Source: Betaproteobacteria bacterium (lineage in GTDB: Bacteria; Pseudomonadota; Gammaproteobacteria; Burkholderiales; Burkholderiaceae_F). Taken from it: DNA of 64,000 bases. The stretch covers positions 50,678-114,677 of the forward strand of contig VBCK01000116.1 in NCBI GenBank assembly GCA_005882215.1, read 5' to 3'. Below are positions 36,913 through 46,475 of the stretch, piece after piece (positions within the stretch are counted from its first letter, which is position 1; the number at the start of each line of letters is the position of its first letter). The notes under the pieces are model-generated. The model was not told where the DNA came from and searched no databases. It was given only the letters and a program-made list of their open reading frames with translations. The translations under genes and the position numbers were made by a program.

Positions 36913-37957
36913 GGTCGCTCAGGTCGGGTGGGACATCGGCGGTGCGCACGTGAAGGTTGCCGCCATCGATGCGCGCGGCCGCGCGGTGGCCGCATTGCAG
37001 GTTCCGTGCGCGCTGTGGCGAGGTCTGGAACAGCTGGAGGGCGCGCTGGAAAAGGCTCTGGCCGCACTGCCTGCGGGTGCGGCCGACGCGCACCACGCGG
37101 CCACGATGACCGGCGAGCTGGCCGACCTGTTCGCCGACCGGGACGAGGGCGTGCGGCAGATCGTGGCGACGCTGAAGCGACGTTTCGGCGAGCGGCGCTT
37201 GCACGTGTTCGCCGGCGAGCGCGGATTCCTGGATCCGGATCACGCGCTTCGGAATCCGGCCGATGCGGCCTCGGCCAACTGGCTCGCGACCGCGCAACTG
37301 ACTGCGGACCAGCTCGGCGATGCCCTGCTGGTCGACATCGGCAGCACCACGACGGACCTGGTTGCGGTGCGCGGCGGCCGCGTGGTAGCGGCGGGACGCA
37401 CCGATTTCGAGCGCCTGGTCAGCGGCGAGCTGGTGTACACGGGTGTCGTGCGAACTCCGCTGATGGCGCTTGGCGACGCGATCGAGTTCGAAGGGCTGCG
37501 CGTTGCGCTGATGGCAGAGCACTTCGCGACGACCGCCGACGTATACCGGCTCACCGGGGAGCTGGACGAACGCTGCGATCAGCACGCCAGCGCGGACGGC
37601 GCCGAGAAAACGCCACCGGCGAGCGCACGGCGCCTGGCACGGATGATCGGTCGCGACGCGCGCGAGCGGCCGTTCGAAAGCTGGCAGACGCTGGCTTCAT
37701 CGTTCCGTGCCATCCAACTGGACCGCATCCGGGGCGCATCGCGACAGGTTCTGGTGCGGGCGGGAGTCGATCCGGCCGGGGCGATGGTGGCCGCGGGCAG
37801 CGGGGCGTTCCTGGTGCGGGAACTGGCCCGCGGGCAACACCGGCCGGTGATCGAGTTCGCGCGCCTGCTCGACGCGCGCCTGGACGATCCGGCGGCGCTC
37901 TCGGTCTGCGCGCCGGCCGTGGCCGTCGCGATACTGGCCGGGAGAGTGGGCCGGTGA
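36899..37957 (+). CDS. mfnF: MfnF-like protein (hydantoinase/oxoprolinase family, H4MPT-linked)
   Basis: 352 residues, ASKHA-type fold: GWDIGGAHVKVAAID at the start, LVDIGSTTTDLVAVR near residue 140, SGELVYTGVVRTPL after it. This is the family annotated as H4MPT-linked C1 transfer pathway protein; the archaeal member MfnF couples the furan and tyramine-glutamate moieties of methanofuran. It overlaps the mfnD-like gene and is overlapped by the kinase gene, forming a three-gene operon. Confidence 0.78.
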   Translation: MQALEVAQVGWDIGGAHVKVAAIDARGRAVAALQVPCALWRGLEQLEGALEKALAALPAGAADAHHAATMTGELADLFADRDEGVRQIVATLKRRFGERRLHVFAGERGFLDPDHALRNPADAASANWLATAQLTADQLGDALLVDIGSTTTDLVAVRGGRVVAAGRTDFERLVSGELVYTGVVRTPLMALGDAIEFEGLRVALMAEHFATTADVYRLTGELDERCDQHASADGAEKTPPASARRLARMIGRDARERPFESWQTLASSFRAIQLDRIRGASRQVLVRAGVDPAGAMVAAGSGAFLVRELARGQHRPVIEFARLLDARLDDPAALSVCAPAVAVAILAGRVGR

Positions 37958-38613
37958 GCGCCGCGCCGCAACGCCGCTCGCCCGACGGAGCGCGTCAGCG
38001 CGGAGGCGGGACCGCGCGCATCGTCGTCAAGCTGGGTGGAAGCCTGGCGCGCGATCCGCTGCTGGCGCATTGGCTGCGGGAACTGGCGCGCAGCCGGTCG
38101 GCCCGGTTCGTCGTGGTTCCGGGCGGCGGTCCCTTTGCCGACGCGGTTCGTACCGCTCAAGGCGTATGGCAATTCAGCGACGAGGTCGCGCATGTGATGG
38201 CGATCGGCGCGATGGATCAGTTCGGGCGGATGCTGTGCGGAATCGAAGCCGCCGCGGTCCCGTGTTCCACGCGGGTGCGGATCGAGAAGGCTTGGGCCGA
38301 CGGTCGCTTGCCGGTATGGCTGCCCAGCCGCGTGATGGCCCGGGATCGGCAACTGGCGCGTAGCTGGGATGTGACATCGGACACGGTCGCAGCCTGGCTG
38401 GGCGATGCACTGGGCGCTGACGGCTTGCTGCTGGTCAAATGCTGCGGTCTGTCATCCGATCGTCTTAGCCCCGCGCTACTTGCTACTTCCGGAATCGTCG
38501 ATCCGTCGCTGCCGGGTTTTCTTTCACGCAGCGGACTGGCACTGCAGGTAGCGCAAAAAGAGCGCTGGAGCGAACTTTCCGAATTCGTGACCCGGCTGCA
38601 GTGTCGGACTTAA
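37954..38613 (+). CDS. mfnE: MfnE-like amino acid kinase family protein
   Basis: 219 residues. Amino-acid-kinase fold: IVVKLGGSLARDP near the N-terminus, VVPGGGPFADAVR, and the C-terminal WDVTSDTVAAWLGDALGADGLLLVK. MfnE phosphorylates the aminomethyl-furan methyl phosphate in methanofuran synthesis. The GTG start overlaps the mfnF-like stop (GTGA). Start could be internal because the first 25 residues are basic and unlike the family. Confidence 0.75.
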   Translation: MSAAPQRRSPDGARQRGGGTARIVVKLGGSLARDPLLAHWLRELARSRSARFVVVPGGGPFADAVRTAQGVWQFSDEVAHVMAIGAMDQFGRMLCGIEAAAVPCSTRVRIEKAWADGRLPVWLPSRVMARDRQLARSWDVTSDTVAAWLGDALGADGLLLVKCCGLSSDRLSPALLATSGIVDPSLPGFLSRSGLALQVAQKERWSELSEFVTRLQCRT

Positions 38614-38646
38614 GTAACGAAACGGGTCTCTAATAGGGTCTTCACT

Positions 38647-38689
38647 GTCTTCACCCGCGACTGCCGCGCGGGCAAGCTTTTCTGAAGAC
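38647..38689 (+). terminator. Two-part hairpin after the mfn-like operon
   Basis: Outer arms GTCTTCA (38647-38653) and TGAAGAC (38683-38689), inner arms CCCGCG (38654-38659) and CGCGGG (38667-38672), with CTTTTCT between inner and outer right arms. It could end the mfn-like transcript or be a leader structure of the next gene, whose GTG lies 20 bp downstream. Confidence 0.45.
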
Positions 38690-38708
38690 GAACATTGGGG
38701 ACTGCGGA

Positions 38709-39065
38709 GTGATAAATCCGATCGACTCATTGCGCACTCGACTGCGCTCGCTGCTGGGCGGGCGAGTTCCGCGGAGCTTGCCGCGCCGATCCCACAAGCC
38801 GCGCATCGGAACCTATGTGGTTCACGTCGAGGAGGGCCTGCGGCTGGTGGTCCAGGCCGGGTTGAGCGACGAACTGTGGCAATGGCTGATGGATCACGGT
38901 TGGCGCGTGCCATCCCACCACCCCGACCGGCGCGTGTACCTCGACATTCCGGTCTCCTGTGTGACGCGATTGATCGATGCGGATGCCGCGCACCGCGAAC
39001 AAGTAATGTTCGAAGCGATCATGAGTGCGCAGTCAAAGCGGGCGCGGACGCGACGGACCTACTGA
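38709..39065 (+). CDS. Small hypothetical protein
   Basis: 118 residues, basic N-terminus (RTRLRSLLGGRVPRSLPRR) followed by a compact domain, YVVHVEEGLRLVVQAGLSDE and a conserved-looking LMDHGWR. No signal peptide or TM segment. Codon use looks coding, and no convincing gene runs opposite. GTG start. Not recognised; it lies between the mfn-like operon and the response regulator. Confidence 0.55.
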   Translation: MINPIDSLRTRLRSLLGGRVPRSLPRRSHKPRIGTYVVHVEEGLRLVVQAGLSDELWQWLMDHGWRVPSHHPDRRVYLDIPVSCVTRLIDADAAHREQVMFEAIMSAQSKRARTRRTY

Positions 39066-39086
39066 ATCTCTTCGGGGCACGGCAGG

Positions 39087-39728
39087 CTAAGGTTCGATCA
39101 GGCCGTGTCGGACCGCCAGCAGTGTCAGCTCCGACTGGTTCTGCACGCCCAGCTTCTGCTTGATGTTGTAAAGGTGCGTGCCGACCGTCGAGGGGGCCAG
39201 TTTCAGGTTGTCGGCGATCTGGTTGACCGACAGTCCGCGCGCAAGCTGGACGAACACCTCGAACTCGCGCTCTGACAGCTGTTCGGTGGGGTTGTCGCCG
39301 CCTTCCATATCCTGTACCGCGATGCGTTGCGCGATCTGAGGATCCAGGTAGCGGCGGCCCCGAGCGATCGTGCGGATCGCCTCGATCAGCGCCTCCGGCG
39401 CGCCGCGCTTGGACAGGTAGCCCAGCGCGCCGGCCTTCAAGGCGCGCCTTGGATGGCTGGTGTCCTCGTGCGCTGACAGCGCCAGGATCTTCGCGTCGCG
39501 GTCGCGCGCCGCGATGCGCTTGACCGCCTCGATGCCGCCCATTCCGGGCATCGCCAGGTCCATCACGATCACGTCCGGGTGCAGCTCCGCCACGCGCTGG
39601 CACGCCGTTTCGCCGCTGTCTGCCTCGCCGACCACTTCGATGTCCTGCGTTGCCTGCAACAGCAGGCGGAACCCCATCCGCACGACGGCATGGTCATCCA
39701 CCAGCATCACCCGGGTCTTGGCGTTCAC
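39087..39728 (-). CDS. LuxR/NarL-type response regulator
   Basis: 213 residues. Receiver domain with [11 protein letters not shown], phospho-Asp in [14 protein letters not shown] and Lys in GYLSK; C-terminal LuxR helix-turn-helix with [43 protein letters not shown] sequence. Start is GTG overlapping the histidine kinase stop (GTGA), so the two are translationally coupled. Its position next to and divergent from pqqABCDE suggests control of PQQ or alcohol oxidation genes, as with MxaB-type regulators; not proven. Confidence 0.92.
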   Translation of the reverse strand: MNAKTRVMLVDDHAVVRMGFRLLLQATQDIEVVGEADSGETACQRVAELHPDVIVMDLAMPGMGGIEAVKRIAARDRDAKILALSAHEDTSHPRRALKAGALGYLSKRGAPEALIEAIRTIARGRRYLDPQIAQRIAVQDMEGGDNPTEQLSEREFEVFVQLARGLSVNQIADNLKLAPSTVGTHLYNIKQKLGVQNQSELTLLAVRHGLIEP

Positions 39729-41086
39729 GCGGCCACCACCGGTTCCGCGTGCAGGGGTATCCGCGCCGACACGCATACGCCGCCGCTGTCGGGCTTCTGC
39801 AGTTCGAAGCTGCCTCCGAGCGCCACCGCGCGTTCTCGCATGCCCAGCACGCCGTAGTGACCCGGCTGCCGCCAGCCAGCCGGCAGGCCGCTGCCGTTGT
39901 CGGTGACGCGAATCGACAGGTCGACTCCCTCCAGGTGCACCTGGATCCGCACTCGCGACGGCGCTCCGTGCCGCAGCGCGTTGTTCACGGCTTCCTGCAC
40001 GATCCGGTACGCGGCGGTCGACAGCGTGTCGCCCGGATCTGGCGGCAGCTTCTGCACGTCGAGCGCGAATTCGACCTTCGGGTGCTGCAGCCGCCAGTCG
40101 CCCAGCAGATCGTTCAGCGCTTCAGCCAGTCCCACATGGTCGAGCGGCAGCGGCCGCATCCGCGCGATGATCTGGTGCACCACATCGTAGATCTGGCCGG
40201 CGGTGTCGATCACCAGGCGCGCCGCCTGCTCGAGCGCTGAATCCTGCCCGCGTACCCGCTGCGCGATCGACACGCCGGCGCTTTTGATCGCGGTGACCTG
40301 CTGGCCCAGCTCATCGTGCAGCTCGCGAGCGATCGCTGCACGTTCCTGCTCGATCCGGGTCTGGATGATCCGGGTCAGCTCGCGCGACTGCGCCAGGTTG
40401 GCCTCGGCCTCGGCCGCAACCCGGCGCGCCTCGACGCTGTCCTGGACCACCTGTGCCATCCGATTGAACGCGTCGCCGATCGGACGCGCTTCCTCCCCCG
40501 GCAGCGGCGGCAGCCGGGTCGAGTAGTCGCCCGCGCCGATCCGATGCAGGCCCTCGACCACCCGGCCCAACGGCTTCAGTGCGCGTCGGATCAGCACGTA
40601 GGCCAGCAGGTTCGCCACGACCAGGCCCATTGTGGCGCCGCCGACCACCTTCATCAGGTCGTCCCACCCGTCCAGCACCGGACGGGACGCGTCGGCCTTC
40701 AGCACGATCCGCCCGCCGTTCAGCTCGATCTCGGTCGGCTGGGTCGGTGGCGACACCAGCCGCGAGAACCAGGCGGGCGCTTCGCGTCCGGCCTTGTAGG
40801 TGGGTCCCGGCGAGCTGTAGATCAACTGGCCGGCGTCGTCGTACAGCGAAATGTCGTTGCCGCGAACGTGGCCCAGGCGCCTGAGGAACTGCACCATGCC
40901 GGGCACGCCGGCCTGCTCGTAGATCCAGCCGACCCGGGACAGCACCTGCGAGGCGACAATGCTGGCCGCCTCGACTTCCTCGCGCACGCTGCGTCGCGTG
41001 CCCTCGACCTCCTGCACGACCAGCAGCGCCGTGAAGGCGGCGATCAAGGTCGCGAGGATCATGTGAAGTTGAAGTCGCAGGCTCAT
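39725..41086 (-). CDS. NarL-partner sensor histidine kinase (HisKA_3)
   Basis: 453 residues. TM1 near 8-24, a periplasmic sensor of about 110 residues, TM2 near 148-166, HAMP (about 167-220), dimerisation helix with phospho-His in [16 protein letters not shown], then HATPase with [20 protein letters not shown] and [12 protein letters not shown]. The sensor domain has no recognised fold, so the signal is unknown. Cotranscribed with the downstream response regulator. Confidence 0.92.
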   Translation of the reverse strand: MSLRLQLHMILATLIAAFTALLVVQEVEGTRRSVREEVEAASIVASQVLSRVGWIYEQAGVPGMVQFLRRLGHVRGNDISLYDDAGQLIYSSPGPTYKAGREAPAWFSRLVSPPTQPTEIELNGGRIVLKADASRPVLDGWDDLMKVVGGATMGLVVANLLAYVLIRRALKPLGRVVEGLHRIGAGDYSTRLPPLPGEEARPIGDAFNRMAQVVQDSVEARRVAAEAEANLAQSRELTRIIQTRIEQERAAIARELHDELGQQVTAIKSAGVSIAQRVRGQDSALEQAARLVIDTAGQIYDVVHQIIARMRPLPLDHVGLAEALNDLLGDWRLQHPKVEFALDVQKLPPDPGDTLSTAAYRIVQEAVNNALRHGAPSRVRIQVHLEGVDLSIRVTDNGSGLPAGWRQPGHYGVLGMRERAVALGGSFELQKPDSGGVCVSARIPLHAEPVVAA

Positions 41087-41414
41087 AAAGTTAGGTACAA
41101 AAAATCATCGGGGACCCTCACCCGCGGCCCCTCTCCCTGAAGGCAGAGGGGCGGCTGATCGTCCTTCGTGGGAGGAGCACCCTCACTCGCGGGGCCTTCC
41201 CGATGTTATGGCATCCGTCGCGGGCAGGCTTGGATGCTGCGTCGCACCATGCCGACTCAAGAAATTCATGAGGCCGGATTCCCGACCGCGTCTATGCCGA
41301 AGCGATGATGGGCCGCGCACACTGCGCTCGGTACCGGCACCCGTGCGGTACGAAATTGCAGGGCCGGCTTTGCGGCTCGTTCGAACTGAAGATCTGACAA
41401 TGAGGAGCTTGACC
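41087..41414. promoter_or_regulatory. Divergent control region between sensor kinase and pqqA
   Basis: 328 bp without a gene. It holds a member of the dispersed palindrome family: GCCCCTCT (41127-41134) pairs with AGAGGGGC (41145-41152), flanked by ACCCTCACCC and, at 41180-41190, CACCCTCACT. GAGGAG at 41402-41407 is the pqqA ribosome site. The pqq promoter must lie here, but no clear -35/-10 pair is visible. Confidence 0.5.
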
Positions 41415-41489
41415 ATGAAATGGGAAACCCCGGCTGCGGCCGAGATCCGTTTTGGCTTCGAAATCACGATGTACGTGGCCAATCGCTAA
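41415..41489 (+). CDS. pqqA: PQQ precursor peptide
   Basis: 24 residues, MKWETPAAAEIRFGFEITMY then VANR. E16 and Y20 in EITMY are the Glu and Tyr that PqqE crosslinks and that become the PQQ skeleton. GAGGAG lies 8 bases upstream. It is followed by a strong hairpin before pqqB, which should make pqqA transcript more abundant than the rest. Confidence 0.97.
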   Translation: MKWETPAAAEIRFGFEITMYVANR

Positions 41490-41562
41490 CACCGAATTCC
41501 TGGACAACGGGCGGCGGAGTCCATTAATCCCCCGAACGGCGCTGCCCCGGCAGGATTCCGGC

Positions 41563-41609
41563 ACCGGGCGCCGCGGCGGAACGCTCCGCCACGGCGCCCG
41601 GTTCATTTT
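41563..41609 (+). terminator. Attenuator-like hairpin between pqqA and pqqB
   Basis: ACCGGGCGCCG (41563-41573) pairs with CGGCGCCCGGT (41592-41602); GGCGGA and TCCGCC extend the stem inside, leaving a 4-base loop ACGC and one mismatch. TCATTTT follows. A partial terminator here would let PqqA, a consumed substrate, be made in excess over PqqB-E. Confidence 0.75.
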
Positions 41610-41635
41610 GCTCCGGCTGCTTTCCTCACCGTCGC

Positions 41636-42553
41636 ATGAGAGTCCGAATACTTGGAAGCGCCGCTGGCGGTGGCTTTCCACAATGGAACTGCAACTGCGG
41701 CAACTGCCGCGGGGTGCGAGACGGCACGATCCGCACCCGGGCGCGCACCCAGTCTTCGATTGCGGCCAGCGGCGACGGCCAGCGCTGGGTGCTGTTCAAC
41801 GCTTCGCCCGACATCCTGCAGCAGATCCGCGAGTTCCCGGCGCTGCAGCCGGGCGACCGGCTGCGGACGACCGCGATTGCCGCGATCGTGCTGATCGACG
41901 CCCAGATCGATCACACGACCGGGCTGCTGATGTTGCGCGAGCACGACAAGCCGCTCGAACTGTGGTGCACCGAGCCCGTATTCCAGGATCTGACCACCGG
42001 CAATCCGGTGCTGAAGGTGCTGGAGCATTTCGCCGGCGTGCGGCGCCATCAGCTGCCGCTTTCGGACGACGGATTCCGGATCCCCGGCATCGAAGGCTTG
42101 CGGTTCGTGGCCTGCGCACTGAGCAGCAAGGCGCCTCCGTACTCGCCCCACCGCGACCGCCCGCAGCCGGGCGACAACATCGGCGTGACGATCGTGGATG
42201 AACGCAGCGGCAAGAGGCTCTTCTATGCGCCCGGCCTGGGCCAGATCGAGCCGCCCGTGCGCGATGCGATGCACAGTGCGCACTGCGTGCTGGTCGACGG
42301 CACCTGCTGGAGCGACGACGAGCTGGTGCGCCTGGGAGTGTCCGCCAAGCGGGCGCGCGACATCGGTCACCTGCCGCAGAGCGGGCCGGGCGGAATGATC
42401 GAGCAGCTCGGCGGACTGCCGCCCGGCACGCGGCGCATCCTGATTCACATCAACAACACCAATCCGATCCTGAACGAGGACAGTTCCGAGCACCGGGAGC
42501 TCGCCCGGCACGGAATCGAAGTGTCATACGACGGCATGGAAATCAGCCTGTGA
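41636..42553 (+). CDS. pqqB: PQQ biosynthesis protein PqqB
   Basis: 305 residues, metallo-beta-lactamase fold. [19 protein letters not shown] at the N-terminus is the PqqB hallmark, and [15 protein letters not shown] replaces the usual HxHxDH. PqqB acts as hydroxylase on the crosslinked intermediate. The pqqC GTG overlaps its stop. Confidence 0.96.
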   Translation: MRVRILGSAAGGGFPQWNCNCGNCRGVRDGTIRTRARTQSSIAASGDGQRWVLFNASPDILQQIREFPALQPGDRLRTTAIAAIVLIDAQIDHTTGLLMLREHDKPLELWCTEPVFQDLTTGNPVLKVLEHFAGVRRHQLPLSDDGFRIPGIEGLRFVACALSSKAPPYSPHRDRPQPGDNIGVTIVDERSGKRLFYAPGLGQIEPPVRDAMHSAHCVLVDGTCWSDDELVRLGVSAKRARDIGHLPQSGPGGMIEQLGGLPPGTRRILIHINNTNPILNEDSSEHRELARHGIEVSYDGMEISL

Positions 42554-43287
42554 GCGCGACGATGAATCTGAGCGACCTGCAGCAGCCGGCGTGGAGCCGC
42601 GCCGAATTCGAGGCGCGGCTGCGCGAAAAAGGCAAGGCCTACCACATTCACCATCCGATGAACGTGCTGCTGAACGGCGGCGGCGCCTCGCGCGAGCAGA
42701 TCCGCGGCTGGGTGGCCAACCGCTTCTATTACCAGATAGCGATTCCGGTGAAAGACGCGGCGATCCTTTCCAACTGTCCGGACCGCGAGGTACGCCGGAG
42801 CTGGATCCAGCGGATCCTGGACCACGACGGATTCCAGATCGGCGAAACGCGCGACGAGGGGGGGATCGAGGCCTGGATCCGCCTCGGTGTTGCTGCGGGC
42901 CTGACCCGCGAGGAGATCCTGGACCTCAGGCACGTGGTGCCGGGCGTGCGCTTCGCGGTCGACGCCTACGTGAACTTCGCACGCCGGGCGCCCTGGCAGG
43001 AGGCGGTGTGCTCGTCGCTGACGGAGCTGTTTGCGCCCGAGATCCACAAGCAGCGGCTGGCCAACTGGCCGCAACACTATCCGTGGATCGAGCCCACGGG
43101 CCTGCAGTACTTCCGCAACCGCGTGAGCCAGGCGCGCCGGGACGTGGAGCAGGGCCTGCAGGTGACGCTGGACCACTTCAACACACGGCCGCTGCAGGAA
43201 CGCGCGCTGCAGGTGCTCCAATTCAAGCTGGACGTGCTGTGGTCGATGAACGACGCGATGGCGCTGCGCTACGGAGTGAGGACATGA
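42550..43287 (+). CDS. pqqC: Pyrroloquinoline-quinone synthase
   Basis: 245 residues; cofactor-free oxidase carrying out the last eight-electron oxidation and ring closure. Typical segments: [37 protein letters not shown] and [14 protein letters not shown] start overlapping pqqB (GTGA); an ATG five codons on is the alternative. Confidence 0.96.
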   Translation: MSATMNLSDLQQPAWSRAEFEARLREKGKAYHIHHPMNVLLNGGGASREQIRGWVANRFYYQIAIPVKDAAILSNCPDREVRRSWIQRILDHDGFQIGETRDEGGIEAWIRLGVAAGLTREEILDLRHVVPGVRFAVDAYVNFARRAPWQEAVCSSLTELFAPEIHKQRLANWPQHYPWIEPTGLQYFRNRVSQARRDVEQGLQVTLDHFNTRPLQERALQVLQFKLDVLWSMNDAMALRYGVRT

Positions 43288-43562
43288 GCCAGCCACCCGA
43301 GGCACTTCAGACCAGGCCCCGAGTCGGGACTGGCTTTCGGCTCCAGTGGGAGCCCGCGCAGCAGTCCTGGGTGCTGCTGTTTCCGGAAGGCATGGTCAAG
43401 CTGAACGGTTCGGCCGGCGAAATCATGAAGCGCTGCGACGGCGAGCGCTCGGTCGACCAGATCGTGGCCGACCTGGAAGGCAGCTTCGGCGTGCAGGGTC
43501 TGCAGGGCGACGTACTGGCGTTCCTGGACCTGGCCCGCGGCAAACACTGGATCGAGGACTAG
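43284..43562 (+). CDS. pqqD: PqqA-binding chaperone PqqD
   Basis: 92 residues. PqqD is the RiPP recognition element that presents PqqA to Pqq[34 protein letters not shown] sequence and [15 protein letters not shown] are standard. Overlaps pqqC by ATGA; 1 bp from pqqE. Confidence 0.95.
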   Translation: MSQPPEALQTRPRVGTGFRLQWEPAQQSWVLLFPEGMVKLNGSAGEIMKRCDGERSVDQIVADLEGSFGVQGLQGDVLAFLDLARGKHWIED

Positions 43563-43563
43563 C

Positions 43564-44754
43564 ATGGAAGCGCCCCAGCCCAGCACGATGCAGGCGAGCG
43601 CGATGACGGCGACCAATGGCACGCCGCTGTGGCTGCTGGCGGAGCTGACCTATCGCTGCCCGCTGCATTGCGTGTACTGCTACAACCCGGTCGACTTCGC
43701 GCTGACCGAGCGCGAGCTCGCCACCGACGACTGGGTCCGCGTGCTGCGCGAAGCGCGCGCGCTGGGGTCCGTGCAATGTGGATTCTCCGGCGGCGAGCCG
43801 ATGATGCGCGAGGATCTGGAAGTGCTGGTGGCCGAGGCGCACCGGCTCGGCTACTACACGAACCTGCTCACCTCAGGCGTCGGATTGACCGAGGAGCGTG
43901 CCGCCCGCCTGAAGGAGGCCGGCCTGGATCACATCCAGCTGTCGTTCCAGGACTCCACCCGCGAGATGAACGATTTTCTGTCACACACGAAGACGTTCGA
44001 ACTGAAGCAGCGGGTGGCCCGGATGATCAAAGCCAACGGCTGGCCGATGGTGCTGAACGTTGTGATCCACCGGATGAACGTCGACTTCATCGACAAGATC
44101 ATCGAGATGGCGGTGCAGCTGGGCGCCGATTACCTGGAGCTTGCCAACAGTCAGTACTACTCGTTCGCCCACGTGAACCGCGATCATCTGCTGCCTTCGC
44201 GCGAACAACTGCAGCGGGCCGAGCGCGTCACCAACGAGTACCGCGCCCGGCTCGGCGACAAGATCCGGATGTTCTTCGTGGTGCCGGACTTTTATGAAAA
44301 CCGCCCGAAAAAATGCATGAACGGCTGGGGCAACGTGTTCCTGACCATCACGCCGGACGGCACCGCGCTGCCGTGCCATACGGCCAAGATGCTGCCGGGG
44401 CTGACGTTCCCGAACGTGCGCGATCTGGACGTGCGGTCGATCTGGTACGAATCGGACGGCTTCAACCGGTTTCGCGGCACCGGGTGGATGAAGGAGCCGT
44501 GCCGCAGCTGTCCCGAGCAGCTCAAGGACCTGGGCGGCTGCCGTTGCCAAGCCTATCTTCTTACGGGCGATCCGGCCAACGCCGACCCGGTGTGCGACAA
44601 GTCGCCCCTTCACGGCGTAGTCACCGCGGCGGTCGAGAAAGCGCAGCGGCCCGATCGCGAACGGACCAGCGTGCACCCGCTGGTATTTCGCGACCCGATG
44701 CAGTCGCGCCGATTGACCGAGGCCGCTGGGGTGCCGGCAGCCGCGCACCGGTAG
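43564..44754 (+). CDS. pqqE: PqqA peptide cyclase (radical SAM/SPASM)
   Basis: 396 residues. Radical SAM motif CPLHCVYC (C32, C36, C39), GFSGGEPMMRED, and a SPASM region with Cys-rich CRSCPEQLKDLGGCRC near the C-terminus. It crosslinks Glu and Tyr of PqqA. The first ATG is used; ATGs at residues 9 and 14 would give a length nearer the family norm. Confidence 0.96.
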   Translation: MEAPQPSTMQASAMTATNGTPLWLLAELTYRCPLHCVYCYNPVDFALTERELATDDWVRVLREARALGSVQCGFSGGEPMMREDLEVLVAEAHRLGYYTNLLTSGVGLTEERAARLKEAGLDHIQLSFQDSTREMNDFLSHTKTFELKQRVARMIKANGWPMVLNVVIHRMNVDFIDKIIEMAVQLGADYLELANSQYYSFAHVNRDHLLPSREQLQRAERVTNEYRARLGDKIRMFFVVPDFYENRPKKCMNGWGNVFLTITPDGTALPCHTAKMLPGLTFPNVRDLDVRSIWYESDGFNRFRGTGWMKEPCRSCPEQLKDLGGCRCQAYLLTGDPANADPVCDKSPLHGVVTAAVEKAQRPDRERTSVHPLVFRDPMQSRRLTEAAGVPAAAHR

Positions 44755-44798
44755 ACGCGGCCCGCGCCCTAAGGTCGCGGCGCGCGCCCTCTACCGGC

Positions 44799-45362
44799 TC
44801 AACGCTTGATGCGTGAGATCTTTGTGCCTTCGATGCTCAGACTGGCCATCAGTCCCTGCTGATTGAAGATGAAGGCATAGGCATCGTCCTGCAGGGTCGT
44901 GGATGACAGATTCTTGGCAACTCCCTCGTTGACCAGGACCACGGTCGGACCGACCCCGATCTCCCATCCCTTCGACTTTTGCAGATAAGACATGGCCTTA
45001 TCGGTCATCAGGAACACCACGTAACCATACGACTGAGCGCCGGCCTGCAAACCCCAGGACCCGTTGATCGAGTTGTAGTACTCGACGACTTTGGAGCCTT
45101 CCATCAGCACACCCTCGCCGTAACCGCCTCCGAATATCAGCCCCGCCTTCACAATATTCGGGAAGACCAGTTCGGCTTTGGCGATCTTGGATATCTTGAC
45201 CGCCACCGGATTGCTCCGATAGAGCGTTTGCAAGGCTTGGGCGGCGTCGCGGTTGAGATCCTCCGCCGTTGCGGCAACTGCGCGGTTCCCGAGCAGGCCG
45301 ATCGAACCAACTGGCGCGGAGGCGACTGCGAAAGCAAGCAGCGAGCGACGATTCAAATCCAT
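44799..45362 (-). CDS. SYLF-domain (Ysc84-like) exported protein
   Basis: 187 residues. N-terminus MDLNRRSLLAFAVASAPVG looks like a twin-arginine-type or Sec signal peptide. Residues beyond 50 match the SYLF lipid-binding domain: VFPNIVKAGLIFGGGYGEGVL, SWGLQAGAQSYGYVVFLMT. Function in bacteria is unknown. AAAGGAG upstream supports this ATG. Confidence 0.88.
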   Translation of the reverse strand: MDLNRRSLLAFAVASAPVGSIGLLGNRAVAATAEDLNRDAAQALQTLYRSNPVAVKISKIAKAELVFPNIVKAGLIFGGGYGEGVLMEGSKVVEYYNSINGSWGLQAGAQSYGYVVFLMTDKAMSYLQKSKGWEIGVGPTVVLVNEGVAKNLSSTTLQDDAYAFIFNQQGLMASLSIEGTKISRIKR

Positions 45363-45672
45363 TTTGAGCTCCTTTTGGCCCCGCCTTCCGGCCACTTCTG
45401 ATTTGTAAGGACTGGGCCGCGGGGCCGAGGTTACCGCAATTGAGGGTGACCAGCCCCGACAGGCCGTCCCCCATCGCCGGGTGGCCCAGTACGATCAGAC
45501 GCTGGCGTGAACCCTTCGGCCACGATTGCGACTTGGCTCGCACGTGCCGGGATCATGCTTTACTTGGCACAGTAGAGCTATCAAGCAAACGTATGAAACG
45601 TCGTGGCCATAAAACCGTGTGGCCGTTATGGAACCGCCGTTCAACGAACGTCGCGACTCGGGTATCGGCCGA
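45363..45672. other. Intergenic region without recognised gene
   Basis: 310 bp between two minus-strand genes. It carries the SYLF ribosome site at its left end and a comparatively AT-rich stretch (about 45555-45600). No open frame with coding character, no clear terminator. It should contain the SYLF promoter. Confidence 0.4.
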
Positions 45673-46200
45673 TTACCGATCCGGGAATTTGCTGTGCAAT
45701 GTCTCGATCAGGGTCTCGATGGCCAACAGTCGGCTGAGTTGACTGCTCTCCTCGTCGAGCATCTTGTGCTGGATGTCAAGCCGCTTGCCGATCTCAAGCA
45801 ACATCCCGATGATTTTGGTCGACTCGCGTTCAATCAGCAGGTTGATCTGAAGATTCAGGTGCGCGCGCCGGTCCGCAAGCTTGCTCATCCGATTTTGCTT
45901 CATCAGCACGAAGGCGGTCATCAGCACAGCCTCCAGCGCGACGACCTGGTTCAGGATGGGGAACGGAAAATGATCGAAGGGGCGCACAAGCGGCATCAGG
46001 CCGGTGTTGATCGCCACCCAGAGGATCACGCCGATCAGCTGAAAGACAACGAAGTTCAACGTGCCGATCGAGCCGCCGACAAATTCGTAAATTACCTCGC
46101 TACGGGACTGGCGCCGGTTGGCAGCCTGCTCCGCGCCGATGATGGCGTCGATGTTCTCGGAAACAAACGACGGAAGCGGGTTTTCCAGTTGTTCCGACAT
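45673..46200 (-). CDS. DUF1003 membrane protein
   Basis: 175 residues. Two TM segments (NFVVFQLIGVILWVAINTG and LNQVVALEAVLMTAFVLMK) and the DUF1003 pattern with DHFPFPILNQV and QNRMSKLADRRAHLNLQINLL, then a C-terminal helix. Function unknown. AAGGAA 9 bases before the ATG supports the start. Confidence 0.88.
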   Translation of the reverse strand: MSEQLENPLPSFVSENIDAIIGAEQAANRRQSRSEVIYEFVGGSIGTLNFVVFQLIGVILWVAINTGLMPLVRPFDHFPFPILNQVVALEAVLMTAFVLMKQNRMSKLADRRAHLNLQINLLIERESTKIIGMLLEIGKRLDIQHKMLDEESSQLSRLLAIETLIETLHSKFPDR

Positions 46201-46475
46201 AAGGGAATTCCTTTGCGACGGTCTTGCTCGTACAGGCCGGACACTGAGGGCGTTCTTCAAGCCGTGTCGAACCTCGCCGTGAATCGGCAAGGAGATTTCA
46301 GCGCCCCTACCGTGTGCCCGGTTTTCGTTCCGCTTCAGGTTCCGCGCATCCTGGATGATGCGATGGGCCTGCGGCGCCATCTTCTGCCAGGGAACGGGGG
46401 CACGTAAGATTGGATTGTGGCACCGTGGAGGTGCTGCCAGTGGCCAGCTTGTCCACGATAAAAGAAGGCTCCTCG

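Noticed and set aside
44755..44798. Terminator after pqqE
   Set aside because: The 44-bp gap is G/C-rich with partial complementarity (GCGCC/GGCGC) but no clean stem or T-run.
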